Positions 1 to 8,267 are shown, counted from the first letter of the stretch. The stretch is DNA of 39,083 nucleotides from Pseudomonadota bacterium (GCA_018241965.1 JAFECS010000019.1:78108-117190), one strand, 5' to 3'. Made by a program: numbers and translations. Notes: generated by a model from the letters alone, not told the origin.

Positions 1-1
1 T

Positions 2-3000
2 AGAACAAATCATCATCATACCATTGGCCAATATACTTCTTTGATTGATACGCTGTATGAAAACGCCACTGAATCAGCACCTATATTAACCCAATTGAAT
101 AATTTCTTTATGTCTTTTTTTAGCAGTGATATTTCAACGACTGATGCTAAGCAATTCCTTATTGAGCAAAGCCTCGACGATAATGTGCAGAGTTACGATA
201 ACGAAAATAAGAATGATGAGCAATCTTCAAACCTTTCTCATGAATCAAAAGATATGGCAGACATCATAGATCAAGTAAATGAAAGTCTGAGTCTTCATCT
301 TTTTGAGAAGCAAACAGAACATCACATTCCCCTTACTATTCAAGAAATAGAAGCATTGGAATTACCTAAAGCAGATTTGCTCATCGGGGGGCATACTGAA
401 AATCTGCTTTATACTGCTTATGGGATGCCTTATATCGTTGAGAGTGTTCCACGTGATTTGGGGTTAAACCCATTTACTGGCGGCATTGAATATGTTTTTT
501 TACCATTAATACCCCATGAAACAGTTTCTGCAACCGCACAAGTTTGTACAGATTTACCAATTGTATGTAATATTACTCAAGAAGTATTTGAAAGTGGTTT
601 ATATGGAGACGGTGTGCTTGGAAGCGCATTGGATCCTAACAACCCTAACAATCAAATCGCTAATCCCCCGCCTACAGAAGTTGATGGCAATTTAATTAAT
701 GGTCAAACGGGTGTAACAGTTTGTGAGATTATCTTTGATAATGTTGTCTATTCTCCGGACCAAGGTGGTATTATTACTATTTGTACTGGGGCTGGCAATT
801 TGGTCGTTAATGCAACCACTGGTGATTATAGTTTTATCTTAAATGCTGTACCAGAACCTGGTAAAACCGAGATTGATGATGTAACACAAATTTTTAAATA
901 TATACTGTGTGATGAAGATAATTGCCAAAGCTCAGCGAACCTTTCGATTATAATAAATGATGATTTTCCGCTCGCCAACCCCGACACAACGGAAAATTGT
1001 GTCACAGCTGGTGGTAGCACCATTTCGGGAAATGTATTGACGAACGATGTTCCTGGCGCAGATGGTCCCATTCAGGTGTATGAGATTTTCTATGATGATG
1101 GTGCTAAATCTATTTTACTCAATGGTAATCCAGTAACAGTAGCGACTGAAGATGGTGGCACCCTGACAGTGAACCCGGATGGCTCTTGGACATATACCTC
1201 AACGACTGATCTATCTGTAGTAGATCCAAACGAAATCAGTAACAATGAATTTGATGATAGCTTTAGTTATACCGTCATAGATGCTGAGGGTCATGTGAGT
1301 AATAATGGCAGTGGTCCTGATGGCAGTGTCGCGCAATCAATATGTGTCGATATTCCCCCGGCATTTAATTGTGAGGATGTTACTTTGTTACAACCCCTGA
1401 CAACTGAACAAGTTGCTCAATTATTCCCTGAAGTCTTACTCGGCGTCCAATGCGTTCCCAGTAGTCCAAATACATTTGAAGTAACAACAACCCTAGATGA
1501 AGTAAACTCAAAAGATAATTTACTGTCCTTAAGAGAAGCCATTATTGCCTCCAATAACGATTCAGGCTCAACCACAGATATCATTTGCTTAGATTCTGGT
1601 GTATATACCTTGAGTATTTCTCCAACAAAGGCTAACGGCGACACAAGTGGTGATCTTAACATTACGAGTACCGATCATACTTTAATTATTCAGGGTAATG
1701 GTGAGAACAATACTTTTATTGATGCTAATGCTATAGATAGAATTTTTGAGGTAAATGCTGGTGTTACCTTAATTTTAAGAGACTTAACTATCGAAAATGG
1801 TTCGGTGAAAGGTGATGATGGTGGTGGCATTTTAAATAATGGTGTTCTTGTTTTATACAATGTTGAGGTGCTTGATAATTCAGTAACCAATAATGGCTTT
1901 GGTGGAGGCATTGCATCACACGGAAATGGTACTGGCTCTAATGGCGATGTAACCCTCATTAATAGTGAAATTACTGATAATACAACCGAAAGATCTGGCG
2001 CTGGTATTTACTTTGTGGGAGATAGTACCAAAGGAACCTTACCAACGTTAACTATTGAAGATAGCTTAATCCATGATAATCAAACTGTCTCTGGAAATTC
2101 CTCACTTGGTGGTGACGGAGGAGGAGGGGTATATATTCAAAATGCAACCGCAAATATTAACGATTCAACCATAGCCTGTAACAGCGCATTTGATGGTGGC
2201 GGAATTGAAGCCGTCCAAAAAAACAAGGAAGCGACTGTGGTTGATATTACCAACAGCACCATTGTTAACAATATAGCCGACGGCGGGAAAGGTCTCGGTA
2301 GTGGTACTGGCGGTGGCATATTGGATGATGGCGCAACTTTTCAAATCGCCAACAGCACCATGACCTTAAACCAGGCTGGTAAAGGGGGGGCTATTTTTCT
2401 AGATCATGATGGTAATGTGACCATAGATAATAGCACTATTGCGAATAATGAGACTGATATTAAAGGAATTAGCGGCGCAATTGATACCCAAAGTCACGGC
2501 ACTGTCTCTTTGACAAGTACCATCGTGGCAGCGAATGACGCTGATGTTATTTATGATAATAATTTGTCAGATGATAGGGATTTGTCTGGCACAGGCTTTA
2601 CCTCTTTTGGTAATAATTTAATTGGTAATATTACCAACGGCAGTAATGACTTCACCCCTACAAGCGGTGACATTATTAATTCTGATCCCATGTTAGGCAC
2701 CATTGCCAATAATGGTGGTCCTACCTTAACATTAGCATTACAAACAGGCAGTCCTGCAATTGATACCGGCAGCAATCCGCTAAGTCTTACTACGGATCAA
2801 CGCGGTGAACCAAGGCCTGATATCATTGGCACCAATCCTGATATAGGTGCTTATGAAACCCAATCCTCATTACCCAATATGCTAGACGTTCTACTAAATA
2901 ACATTAGCAATACCGGAACAAGTGGAGGGACTCCTCCTTCGGAACTGCTAACTGTTCCTCCGCCAACCGAAACTAGTTCACTAGACGAAACAACAACAAA

Positions 3001-3019
3001 ACCAACTACCCATGAATAG
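2..3019 (+). CDS. Large surface/secreted protein: cadherin/VCBS-like repeats plus right-handed beta-helix (5' end cut by window)
   Basis: The frame is open back to base 2, so the true start probably lies outside the window; the first possible internal start is TTG at 41 (992 residues). Numbering from that codon: about 1-210 is a region without a recognised family; about 214-306 and 307-440 look like two bacterial Ig/cadherin (VCBS-type) domains, with DGSWTYT and FSYTVIDAEG signatures; near 495 there is a CSLREA-like motif (LLSLREAIIASNN). It is followed to about 940 by repeated N/D/G/T-rich turns (for example NSTIVNN, DNSTIANN) typical of parallel beta-helix 'choice-of-anchor Q' proteins, ending with SPAIDTGS and DIGAYE, the usual end of that fold. 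The last 50 residues are Pro/Thr/Ser-rich, with no visible anchor. An adhesin or surface-layer role is inferred from fold only; no catalytic site is visible. Domain calls are fairly secure, function is not. Confidence 0.75.
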   Translation, partial: RTNHHHTIGQYTSLIDTLYENATESAPILTQLNNFFMSFFSSDISTTDAKQFLIEQSLDDNVQSYDNENKNDEQSSNLSHESKDMADIIDQVNESLSLHLFEKQTEHHIPLTIQEIEALELPKADLLIGGHTENLLYTAYGMPYIVESVPRDLGLNPFTGGIEYVFLPLIPHETVSATAQVCTDLPIVCNITQEVFESGLYGDGVLGSALDPNNPNNQIANPPPTEVDGNLINGQTGVTVCEIIFDNVVYSPDQGGIITICTGAGNLVVNATTGDYSFILNAVPEPGKTEIDDVTQIFKYILCDEDNCQSSANLSIIINDDFPLANPDTTENCVTAGGSTISGNVLTNDVPGADGPIQVYEIFYDDGAKSILLNGNPVTVATEDGGTLTVNPDGSWTYTSTTDLSVVDPNEISNNEFDDSFSYTVIDAEGHVSNNGSGPDGSVAQSICVDIPPAFNCEDVTLLQPLTTEQVAQLFPEVLLGVQCVPSSPNTFEVTTTLDEVNSKDNLLSLREAIIASNNDSGSTTDIICLDSGVYTLSISPTKANGDTSGDLNITSTDHTLIIQGNGENNTFIDANAIDRIFEVNAGVTLILRDLTIENGSVKGDDGGGILNNGVLVLYNVEVLDNSVTNNGFGGGIASHGNGTGSNGDVTLINSEITDNTTERSGAGIYFVGDSTKGTLPTLTIEDSLIHDNQTVSGNSSLGGDGGGGVYIQNATANINDSTIACNSAFDGGGIEAVQKNKEATVVDITNSTIVNNIADGGKGLGSGTGGGILDDGATFQIANSTMTLNQAGKGGAIFLDHDGNVTIDNSTIANNETDIKGISGAIDTQSHGTVSLTSTIVAANDADVIYDNNLSDDRDLSGTGFTSFGNNLIGNITNGSNDFTPTSGDIINSDPMLGTIANNGGPTLTLALQTGSPAIDTGSNPLSLTTDQRGEPRPDIIGTNPDIGAYETQSSLPNMLDVLLNNISNTGTSGGTPPSELLTVPPPTETSSLDETTTKPTTHE

Positions 3020-3030
3020 TGACAATGTAC

Positions 3031-3069
3031 TAAAGCTAAAGTGAACAACTTATGTGTTTGTTAGCTTTA
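3031..3069 (+). terminator. Hairpin after the beta-helix gene
   Basis: TAAAGCTAA (3031-3039) pairs perfectly with TTAGCTTTA (3061-3069) across a 21-nt loop, 12 bases after the stop codon. The following sequence is A/T-rich but has no clean T-run, so it may be a weak terminator or an mRNA 3' end stabiliser. Confidence 0.4.
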
Positions 3070-3088
3070 TTATAAATACTGATCTTAG

Positions 3089-3117
3089 TTGAATATATAC
3101 CAAACTAAAGTTAGAAT
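3089..3117 (+). promoter_or_regulatory. Predicted sigma70-type promoter for the coiled-coil membrane protein
   Basis: TTGAAT (3089-3094), a 17-base spacer and TAGAAT (3112-3117) match the -35/-10 consensus well. The start codon at 3153 would follow a leader of about 30 bases. Seen by eye only. Confidence 0.45.
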
Positions 3118-3152
3118 ATTGAATTTACACCGTTAGTTCGAAAACTAAAATC

Positions 3153-4931
3153 ATGATGCTGTACTCCCCCTTACTTCGCTTAGGTAAACAATTCCTTGAA
3201 ACCGCTGAAGCTATTGGAACAGCGATGGGTATCTACTTCACCGTTAATAATATCCGTGAAGTGAGAAATCAAGAAAACGAGGGCACAAACCAAGATACGC
3301 CATCTCGTTTTAACTTTAAAAACTTAAGCATTATTGCCTTCTTTCTTTTTCATATGTTTGCCTTGGTTCTGGCAGCCGGTGTTTGCGGAGAATTCATTTT
3401 AAGCGCCTCTATGGCTAATTTATTGGTCAGCGCCACCAGCCTTTTTAACGATTTATACGAGTTCATATGTGAATGGTATCAAGACCGCCATCGCAAAAGG
3501 CAACTTGCCAATAAAGAACGTGAATATGCCTCATTCAATATGCATTTTGACCAAAATAACCTCTTTATCAAAGATTTTCTCGAACTTAGAGATGAAATAG
3601 AAATTTTAAGCCTACAACAAGAAGAATGCGTATTACTAAATAGCCAATTAGATGAAGCAGCTTGTGATACCGCGAACGTTAATGGCAATTTAATCATCAT
3701 TGCTAATATGTTAAAAGAAAAAAGTGATTCCATTCTCACTGAAGAAACCGTGATTAACCACTACTATGAGAAATATGGAAGAAATTTAGATGAGAGTAAA
3801 ATAGTTCGCGAAATTGAGATCAAAGCTAAATTAATTAAGCAACGTACTAAAGAAATTCGAGTTGCGATGCAAGCACTTATTGATCAAGGTTTTGAGCATT
3901 CTTACCAAGTTGCTCAATATCAACAAGATCTCAGCTCTTTAGACAGAAAAATCATAAAGCTCGATATTCTCAGTCGTCATTTTTATGAGATAAACAAAGC
4001 AAAAACAGCTTTAGAAGATATAAATAATCAACTTGAAAACTTAGACGAAAAATATACTAAACAACCTTTTAATGAATACGCTGATGATGAAAGACGTCAA
4101 ATAAAAACGCTTGAAAGACACTATTTGCTTCAAAGGCATCGTGCGTTAAGTGATTTTATTGACCAACCTGTGAAACCGATCCCTGCGTCAGCCAGATCAG
4201 CCAGATTCGATATTCGCCAAAATGCTCAAGAAGCACTTGAACTGTTGCGTAATCAACAAGATATAGAGTCTTTAAAAAGAATATTAACAAACTATATCAA
4301 ATCAATAGATCATATGATTGAAAAAAAGAGTGCTGAGTTTAATGAGAAAAGAAAATTCTTAGAAAATATCACTAACGATCCAAAACAACAGACCAGGGTT
4401 GATTTAGATAAAATTTTGACTACCGGGAAAAATATTATTGATCTAAAAAGTCAAATAAAATTGGCTGAAAAAGAGAAATCTAACAAACTTTGGTCTACTA
4501 ATATTAGTATTTTATCTGCTTGCGTATCGATTGTGCTTACATTCTTTTCACATAGAATTCATCTACAAGCATTTGAGGGTCTAAGCAAGGCATTATCTAT
4601 TTTTGGTACAGTAAACAGTCTTTGGGCAACACAAGTATCTTTAAGAGCGAAAAGAGAAAGCGAAAATGAGGCACAAATTGAGATTAATAATCTCGCTAAT
4701 GATTGCTCAGAAAGATCTAAATTAATTTCGGATCCAAATTTACGAACCGACTGTGATGGTTTGATACAAAGTTTTCGCCAAAAATTGGATACTCAGTATC
4801 CGATTGGGGCTGCAAACGATGGTCTATCACCCCGTCGAATCTATTTGCCTAAAAAATCAACCTCTGTGCAAACGCAACAACGAAAACAGTGGTCTCCCAC
4901 TAAAGAAACCAAATCAAAGTTTGGCAGATAG
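3153..4931 (+). CDS. Large coiled-coil membrane protein of unknown family
   Basis: 592 residues, no family recognised. Residues about 57-83 form a hydrophobic segment (IIAFFLFHMFALVLAAGV), and 84-110 are also moderately hydrophobic. A long charged helical region from about 115 to 445, rich in E, K, Q, L and R, looks like coiled coil (for example KAKLIKQRTKEIRVAMQALI). A second hydrophobic pair follows at about 451-490 (ISILSACVSIVLTFFSH and a segment ending SIFGTVNSLWA). The C-terminal 90 residues are polar and basic. There is no signal peptide; both ends probably face one side of the membrane, with the coiled coil between. The start is either of two adjacent ATGs (3153 or 3156); no strong Shine-Dalgarno precedes them. 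Architecture resembles membrane-active or host-directed proteins of intracellular bacteria, but that is speculation. Confidence 0.65.
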   Translation: MMLYSPLLRLGKQFLETAEAIGTAMGIYFTVNNIREVRNQENEGTNQDTPSRFNFKNLSIIAFFLFHMFALVLAAGVCGEFILSASMANLLVSATSLFNDLYEFICEWYQDRHRKRQLANKEREYASFNMHFDQNNLFIKDFLELRDEIEILSLQQEECVLLNSQLDEAACDTANVNGNLIIIANMLKEKSDSILTEETVINHYYEKYGRNLDESKIVREIEIKAKLIKQRTKEIRVAMQALIDQGFEHSYQVAQYQQDLSSLDRKIIKLDILSRHFYEINKAKTALEDINNQLENLDEKYTKQPFNEYADDERRQIKTLERHYLLQRHRALSDFIDQPVKPIPASARSARFDIRQNAQEALELLRNQQDIESLKRILTNYIKSIDHMIEKKSAEFNEKRKFLENITNDPKQQTRVDLDKILTTGKNIIDLKSQIKLAEKEKSNKLWSTNISILSACVSIVLTFFSHRIHLQAFEGLSKALSIFGTVNSLWATQVSLRAKRESENEAQIEINNLANDCSERSKLISDPNLRTDCDGLIQSFRQKLDTQYPIGAANDGLSPRRIYLPKKSTSVQTQQRKQWSPTKETKSKFGR

Positions 4932-4933
4932 CG

Positions 4934-5332
4934 TTATTCTTTATTACTAAGCGCTTCTTCGGCAACACTTCTATCCTCTGGGGATGCATTTTGATTATTC
5001 ATTATCATCCCCATCCATGTTTTACTTAAAGCGTCGTTCCCGGCATCGCATTCTATCTTTGCCATTTTCTCTGCCGCAACATAGTTCCCTGAAACGGCCA
5101 TTGAGCGCATGCCAACAGTAAGACACTCTTTAAGCACATTGGGATCAGTTGCATTTGGTCGCTCATGACATTGCTTCTCAAAATTTTCAACCATTTTCGC
5201 CTGATCATTGGTTTGCGGATTATGCTTGGGAAGCTTAGCCAGGATTGATTTACAATCTGCCACTGCATATAGTCCACCAGAAAAAAAAGATAGTAATAAA
5301 AAAACAGCACTTATCTTTGATTTAAATACCAT
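4934..5332 (-). CDS. Small secreted protein with four cysteines, unknown family
   Basis: About 132 residues from the ATG at 5332; a GTG three codons upstream (5341) is possible, but GAGG lies 8 bases before the ATG, so the ATG is preferred. Residues 1-23 are a clear Sec signal peptide (KSKISAVFLLLSFFSGGLYAVA). The mature part has four Cys (DCKS, KQCHE, KECLT, IECDAG), consistent with two disulfides in the periplasm. The second half is helical, with a GNYVAAEKMAKIECDAGNDAL stretch that resembles tetratricopeptide/Sel1-type helices only loosely. It is convergent with the upstream coiled-coil gene (2 bases between stops). Function unknown. Confidence 0.65.
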   Translation of the reverse strand: MVFKSKISAVFLLLSFFSGGLYAVADCKSILAKLPKHNPQTNDQAKMVENFEKQCHERPNATDPNVLKECLTVGMRSMAVSGNYVAAEKMAKIECDAGNDALSKTWMGMIMNNQNASPEDRSVAEEALSNKE

Positions 5333-5499
5333 CGCCCTCACCTCGCTAAAGTTATTTCCTTAATATTAGATTATTTAAGATACGCTGAAACCAATTGTTA
5401 TGTTTAATTACACGACCAAGTTCACTGATAAAGTCTATATTTCACGATGTGTCAGTTTCGCCTAATAATGTAAAAATTCACAGTTAATGGGGGATTGTT

Positions 5500-5883
5500 A
5501 TGAAAAAATTAATTATTGCATCAGTGTGCAGCTTAGGATTAATCCTAGGGTGCCCTGCTGTTTTAGCAGCAAGTCAACACCATCATCATGGGAACCACCA
5601 AGGTCACCACCACCATCATCATGGTCATCACCATCATCACCATGGTCACCACCACCATCATCACCATGGTCACCACCACCATCATCACCATGGTCACCAC
5701 CACCATCATCACCATGGTCACCACCACCATCATCACCATGGTCACCACCACCATCATCGACATCATCACCACCGTCATCATGGTCACCATTATCATCACG
5801 GGCATCACCATCACCATCATCATCATCACGGGCACCATCATCACGGGCACCACCATCACGGGCATCATCACAAACATCATTAA
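5500..5883 (+). CDS. Secreted polyhistidine repeat protein (putative metal-binding)
   Basis: 127 residues. Residues 1-24 form a Sec signal peptide (KKLIIASVCSLGLILGCPAVLAA); the remainder is almost entirely His with Gly spacers, in units such as HGHHHHHH, ending HHHKHH. A strong Shine-Dalgarno (GGGGGA) lies 5-6 bases before the ATG. His-rich proteins of this kind bind Ni, Zn, Cu or Co (compare Hpn of Helicobacter and the His tails of metal chaperones), so periplasmic metal storage or scavenging is the natural inference; no enzymatic domain exists. The repeat is built from perfect 24-bp DNA units, so length may vary between isolates. All other frames across the repeat are also open, but only this frame has a signal peptide and ribosome site. 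The Tyr/His-rich secreted protein downstream may be a partner. Confidence 0.8.
   Translation: MKKLIIASVCSLGLILGCPAVLAASQHHHHGNHQGHHHHHHGHHHHHHGHHHHHHHGHHHHHHHGHHHHHHHGHHHHHHHGHHHHHRHHHHRHHGHHYHHGHHHHHHHHHGHHHHGHHHHGHHHKHH
5641..5760 (+). repeat. 24-bp tandem repeat (5 copies) inside the His-rich gene
   Basis: Units start at 5641, 5665, 5689, 5713 and 5737. The first four are identical; the fifth differs only at its last codon (CAC to CGA). Each unit encodes HGHHHHHH. Because 24 is a multiple of three, copy-number change keeps the frame and only alters protein length. Degenerate His/Gly codon repeats continue on both sides (about 5577-5880). Confidence 0.9.
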
Positions 5884-5906
5884 AAGTCATCATATGCAAG
5901 CAACCC

Positions 5907-5930
5907 GGCCACAAGTTCAATCTTGTGGCC
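5907..5930 (+). terminator. Strong hairpin after the His-rich gene
   Basis: GGCCACAAG (5907-5915) and CTTGTGGCC (5922-5930) form a perfect 9-bp stem with a 6-base loop, 23 bases after the stop. No T-run follows directly, so it may be a 3' stabiliser or a Rho-assisted terminator rather than a classic intrinsic one. Confidence 0.5.
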
Positions 5931-6023
5931 AGATTAGCTGAATATTTTGTCAGTTTTATTTTTGGAACCACCCTTAATGTAAATTTGTCTCATATTCGTC
6001 GCACAAATTAAGCGAGGTATATC

Positions 6024-6293
6024 ATGAGAACTTTACTATTTTTTTTACTAGTTACCTTTTCAACAGTATCACTAGCCCATAGGTACCACCACCATCCACA
6101 TCATTATGGCTATGGATGGACCAACTTTTATTATGTGCCAGGGAATGTTCATGAACGTGAGGTTGTACGCGTACGAGGGGGATACTTAGTAGAAAGCTAT
6201 CACCCAAGAGTTTATTATTGGCCGTATCGTACACGCGTCCACTATAATTATGGTCCAAGATACTGGTATTATCGTGACGCTTATTGGTGGTAA
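6024..6293 (+). CDS. Small secreted Tyr/His/Trp-rich protein
   Basis: 89 residues with a Sec signal peptide at 1-18 (MRTLLFFLLVTFSTVSLA). The mature chain begins HRYHHHPHHYGYGW and is dominated by Tyr, His, Arg and Trp, ending YWYYRDAYWW. The ribosome site GCGAGGT precedes the ATG by about 6 bases. No family recognised. The His cluster at the new N-terminus could bind metal. Its position 140 bases after the polyhistidine gene, with a hairpin between, suggests a related envelope role, but this is inference from proximity and composition only. Confidence 0.7.
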   Translation: MRTLLFFLLVTFSTVSLAHRYHHHPHHYGYGWTNFYYVPGNVHEREVVRVRGGYLVESYHPRVYYWPYRTRVHYNYGPRYWYYRDAYWW

Positions 6294-6301
6294 TACGTCC
6301 C

Positions 6302-6344
6302 CAAGGGCATTTAGCAAGCCTAGTTGATAAGCCAAATGCCCTTG
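6302..6344 (+). terminator. Hairpin after the Tyr/His-rich gene
   Basis: CAAGGGCATTT (6302-6312) pairs perfectly with AAATGCCCTTG (6334-6344) over a 21-nt loop, 8 bases after the stop codon. There is no T-run after it; function as terminator is likely but unproven. Confidence 0.5.
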
Positions 6345-6369
6345 ATTAAAGCATTAAAGGATAATTGCT

Positions 6370-6717
6370 ATGTCAGAAGAACAAGGATTGATTAACTTTG
6401 AAGACTTTACCAAAGTTAAGATGTGTGCTGGAACCATTCTTGAAGCCACTTTAAATACAAAAGCAAAAAAACCGGCGTATATATTAACCATCGATTTTGG
6501 TTTTTTGGGCATTAAAACAAGCTCAGCCCAAATCACAGAACATTACACGCCAAGCGATCTCATTGGACAGCAAATTATTGCCGTGATGAATTTTCCTCCC
6601 AAGAAAGTAGCTGGCATAAACTCAAGTGTACTAGTACTAGCGTGCGTCAATGAAGATACTGGCACTGTGTTACTACGCCCTACACAACCTGTACCAAATG
6701 GTTCCCGTGTATTATAA
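6370..6717 (+). CDS. csaA: CsaA-like tRNA-binding domain protein
   Basis: 115 residues, the full length of the CsaA/Trbp111 family, which is an OB-fold homodimer that binds tRNA elbows or acts as a secretion-related chaperone in some bacteria. Visible family signatures are the N-terminal KVKMCAGTILEA (usual form KVDIRVGTI), FGFLGIKTSSAQIT in the middle, and NFPPKKVAGINSSVLVLA near the C-terminus, followed by the terminal PVPNGSRV. AAGGA lies 9 bases before the ATG. It stands between the secreted His-rich genes and a membrane protein, with no obvious functional link. Family assignment is strong; the physiological role is not settled for the family. Confidence 0.82.
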   Translation: MSEEQGLINFEDFTKVKMCAGTILEATLNTKAKKPAYILTIDFGFLGIKTSSAQITEHYTPSDLIGQQIIAVMNFPPKKVAGINSSVLVLACVNEDTGTVLLRPTQPVPNGSRVL

Positions 6718-6747
6718 ACGCTATGCCATGGTGCAAGGAGTTGCCCA

Positions 6748-7503
6748 ATGAGTTTTTCTTCTGTTGTTAACATTTATGCCAATGCATTTAAATTACTAAC
6801 AAAAAGCTTTTTATCTGTTTTGCCATTTTCATTACTCTATATCATGATCGAATATCTTATTAATAAATATATTCCGTTTACGCTAACAGAAACTGGCGAA
6901 CCCTTAAGCAGTTTTGCAAACCCTCTTTTGTCGTTGCTTATCATGCTATTGTGTTTTAATTGCATATTGTATGGCATTTATCAAAAACATCATCAGTTAA
7001 AATTTAATTATGTGCATGTTATATTAAATGGGTTATATCGATTTTTTCCTGCTTTAACTGCCTTGTTTCTTATTCTTCTACCCATTATTGTTATCAGCAT
7101 AGCACTTAACTATATCAGTGGGATTTTTGAAACACTTAGCATAACAGATTCCTCAAAACTTCATTTCATGGCAATTGTAATGATCGGTATTCTATTCCTC
7201 TTTTTTATTGGCATGATCACTTGGTTGATCATGTCTCTTTATTTTTATACCACCCCTGTCATCGTTGTCATAAAAAAAGAAACCGCTATCAATGGGCTTA
7301 AACATAGTTGGCAATTATTACATGGACATTGGTTTAGAACGTTCTTGATAGTTTTTATGCTTATCGTTGCATCGACATTGCTTCAAATGGGACTTTTTCT
7401 ATTGATAGGAAATTTATCCGCACAATTAATTGAATTAATTATGCTGCCTTTAGTCGCTTGCGTTATGATTCTCTATCATGAACAACTTGAAAAAGAAAAC
7501 TAA
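6748..7503 (+). CDS. Multi-pass inner-membrane protein, UPF0259/YciC-like
   Basis: 251 residues with about six hydrophobic segments (around 20-38, 60-80, 97-118, 135-165, 200-222 and 226-245). The stretch AINGLKHSWQLLHGHWFRTF after a TPVIVVIKKE segment matches the conserved loop of YciC/UPF0259 and related membrane proteins, whose length is also about 250. Function of the family is unknown. GCAAGGAG gives a good ribosome site. The gene starts 31 bases after csaA, so the two may be co-transcribed. Its stop overlaps that of the convergent gene at 7500. Confidence 0.65.
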   Translation: MSFSSVVNIYANAFKLLTKSFLSVLPFSLLYIMIEYLINKYIPFTLTETGEPLSSFANPLLSLLIMLLCFNCILYGIYQKHHQLKFNYVHVILNGLYRFFPALTALFLILLPIIVISIALNYISGIFETLSITDSSKLHFMAIVMIGILFLFFIGMITWLIMSLYFYTTPVIVVIKKETAINGLKHSWQLLHGHWFRTFLIVFMLIVASTLLQMGLFLLIGNLSAQLIELIMLPLVACVMILYHEQLEKEN

Positions 7504-8267
7504 ATGCTATTTTGCAGACTTAAAGCATATTGATAATCTTTTTCTTCTTGGTCTAATCTCTTTGCTAAAAGAAGATCTTGCTCAATCTGCTCTCTTGTTT
7601 GCTCAACACTTCTTTTAGTGACCCGACTTGGCAGGTAAGCTGGTGGGGCTTTCAAGGCAGAAATTTTAGCTGAAGGACATTTCTTCTGTGCTAGCAGTGC
7701 CTTGAATACTTGTTTTTCAATTTCTTCATCAGATAGTAAATCACCATCTTTGATCATTCTTGAAGCAAACTTACCCTTTTTTTGGTATGTCTCATCATAA
7801 AGACGGTCACTTTCATCTCTTGCTATCACCACCGCATTATTTTCATCTGCAAACGGACAATCTGGGCTTTTGTTGAGCCTATACTCATGAAATAATTTAT
7901 ATAAATTCGTATAAACCACATCAAGATCAGCTTTTGAAAACCCTGGCAGTATTTTTTGTATGTTTTGGCGAAGCGCCACATCTTCTTGTGCCACCACCTC
8001 GCCGATAGGTAATTGACGGACAGTTAAAGGATAACGTGAAATATCTTGTGTAATTAAATCGATTAAGTCATTGAAAGCTGTATTGATATCTTTTAACTTT
8101 AGACCTTCTACTGTGTCATAAAGAAAATTAGTATATGCTCGGATCTCTTCTTCTATAGCTGATTGCTGAAATTTTGTTGCGCCTAACATCGGATCAATGC
8201 TCTTTAATGTCTGATTTTTGATCACAGTAATGAATGCGTAAAGAGAGAGCAATGAGGAGACGACCAA
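7500..8267 (-). CDS. Unknown protein with duplicated C-terminal A-x-x-L motif (ubiquitin-interacting-like)
   Basis: Up to 255 residues from a TTG at 8267. No Shine-Dalgarno supports it; a GTG at 8225 or the ATG at 8189 (229 residues) are alternatives, so the start is uncertain. The body is helical and charged with no recognised domain. The last 25 residues hold a 13-residue duplication: DLLLAKRLDQEE (231-242) and DYQYALSLQ (244-252), sharing D-x3-A-x2-L-D/Q. This spacing is the one seen in eukaryotic MIU/UIM-type helices (acidic, A-x-x-L). The gene is the last of a minus-strand run after yjgN and the M48 peptidase genes. A host-directed role is a hypothesis; coiled helix without ubiquitin binding is the alternative. 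Confidence 0.6.
   Translation of the reverse strand: MVVSSLLSLYAFITVIKNQTLKSIDPMLGATKFQQSAIEEEIRAYTNFLYDTVEGLKLKDINTAFNDLIDLITQDISRYPLTVRQLPIGEVVAQEDVALRQNIQKILPGFSKADLDVVYTNLYKLFHEYRLNKSPDCPFADENNAVVIARDESDRLYDETYQKKGKFASRMIKDGDLLSDEEIEKQVFKALLAQKKCPSAKISALKAPPAYLPSRVTKRSVEQTREQIEQDLLLAKRLDQEEKDYQYALSLQNSI

Noticed and set aside
1690..2775. Minus-strand frames within the beta-helix gene
   Set aside because: Pro/Ser-rich antisense products of the repeated Asn/Gly/Thr codons, without starts or ribosome sites of note.
5641..5760. Regular direct repeats as a possible CRISPR array
   Set aside because: Units are directly adjacent with no spacers and code in frame for HGHHHHHH.
5487..6011. Long open frames on both strands across the His repeat (Ser/Pro-rich, Asp/Gly-rich, Met/Val-rich and Thr/Ile-rich products)
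   Set aside because: They are by-products of the CAC/CAT/GGT repeat, which lacks stops in every frame. Only the frame starting at 5500 has a signal peptide and a well-placed ribosome site.
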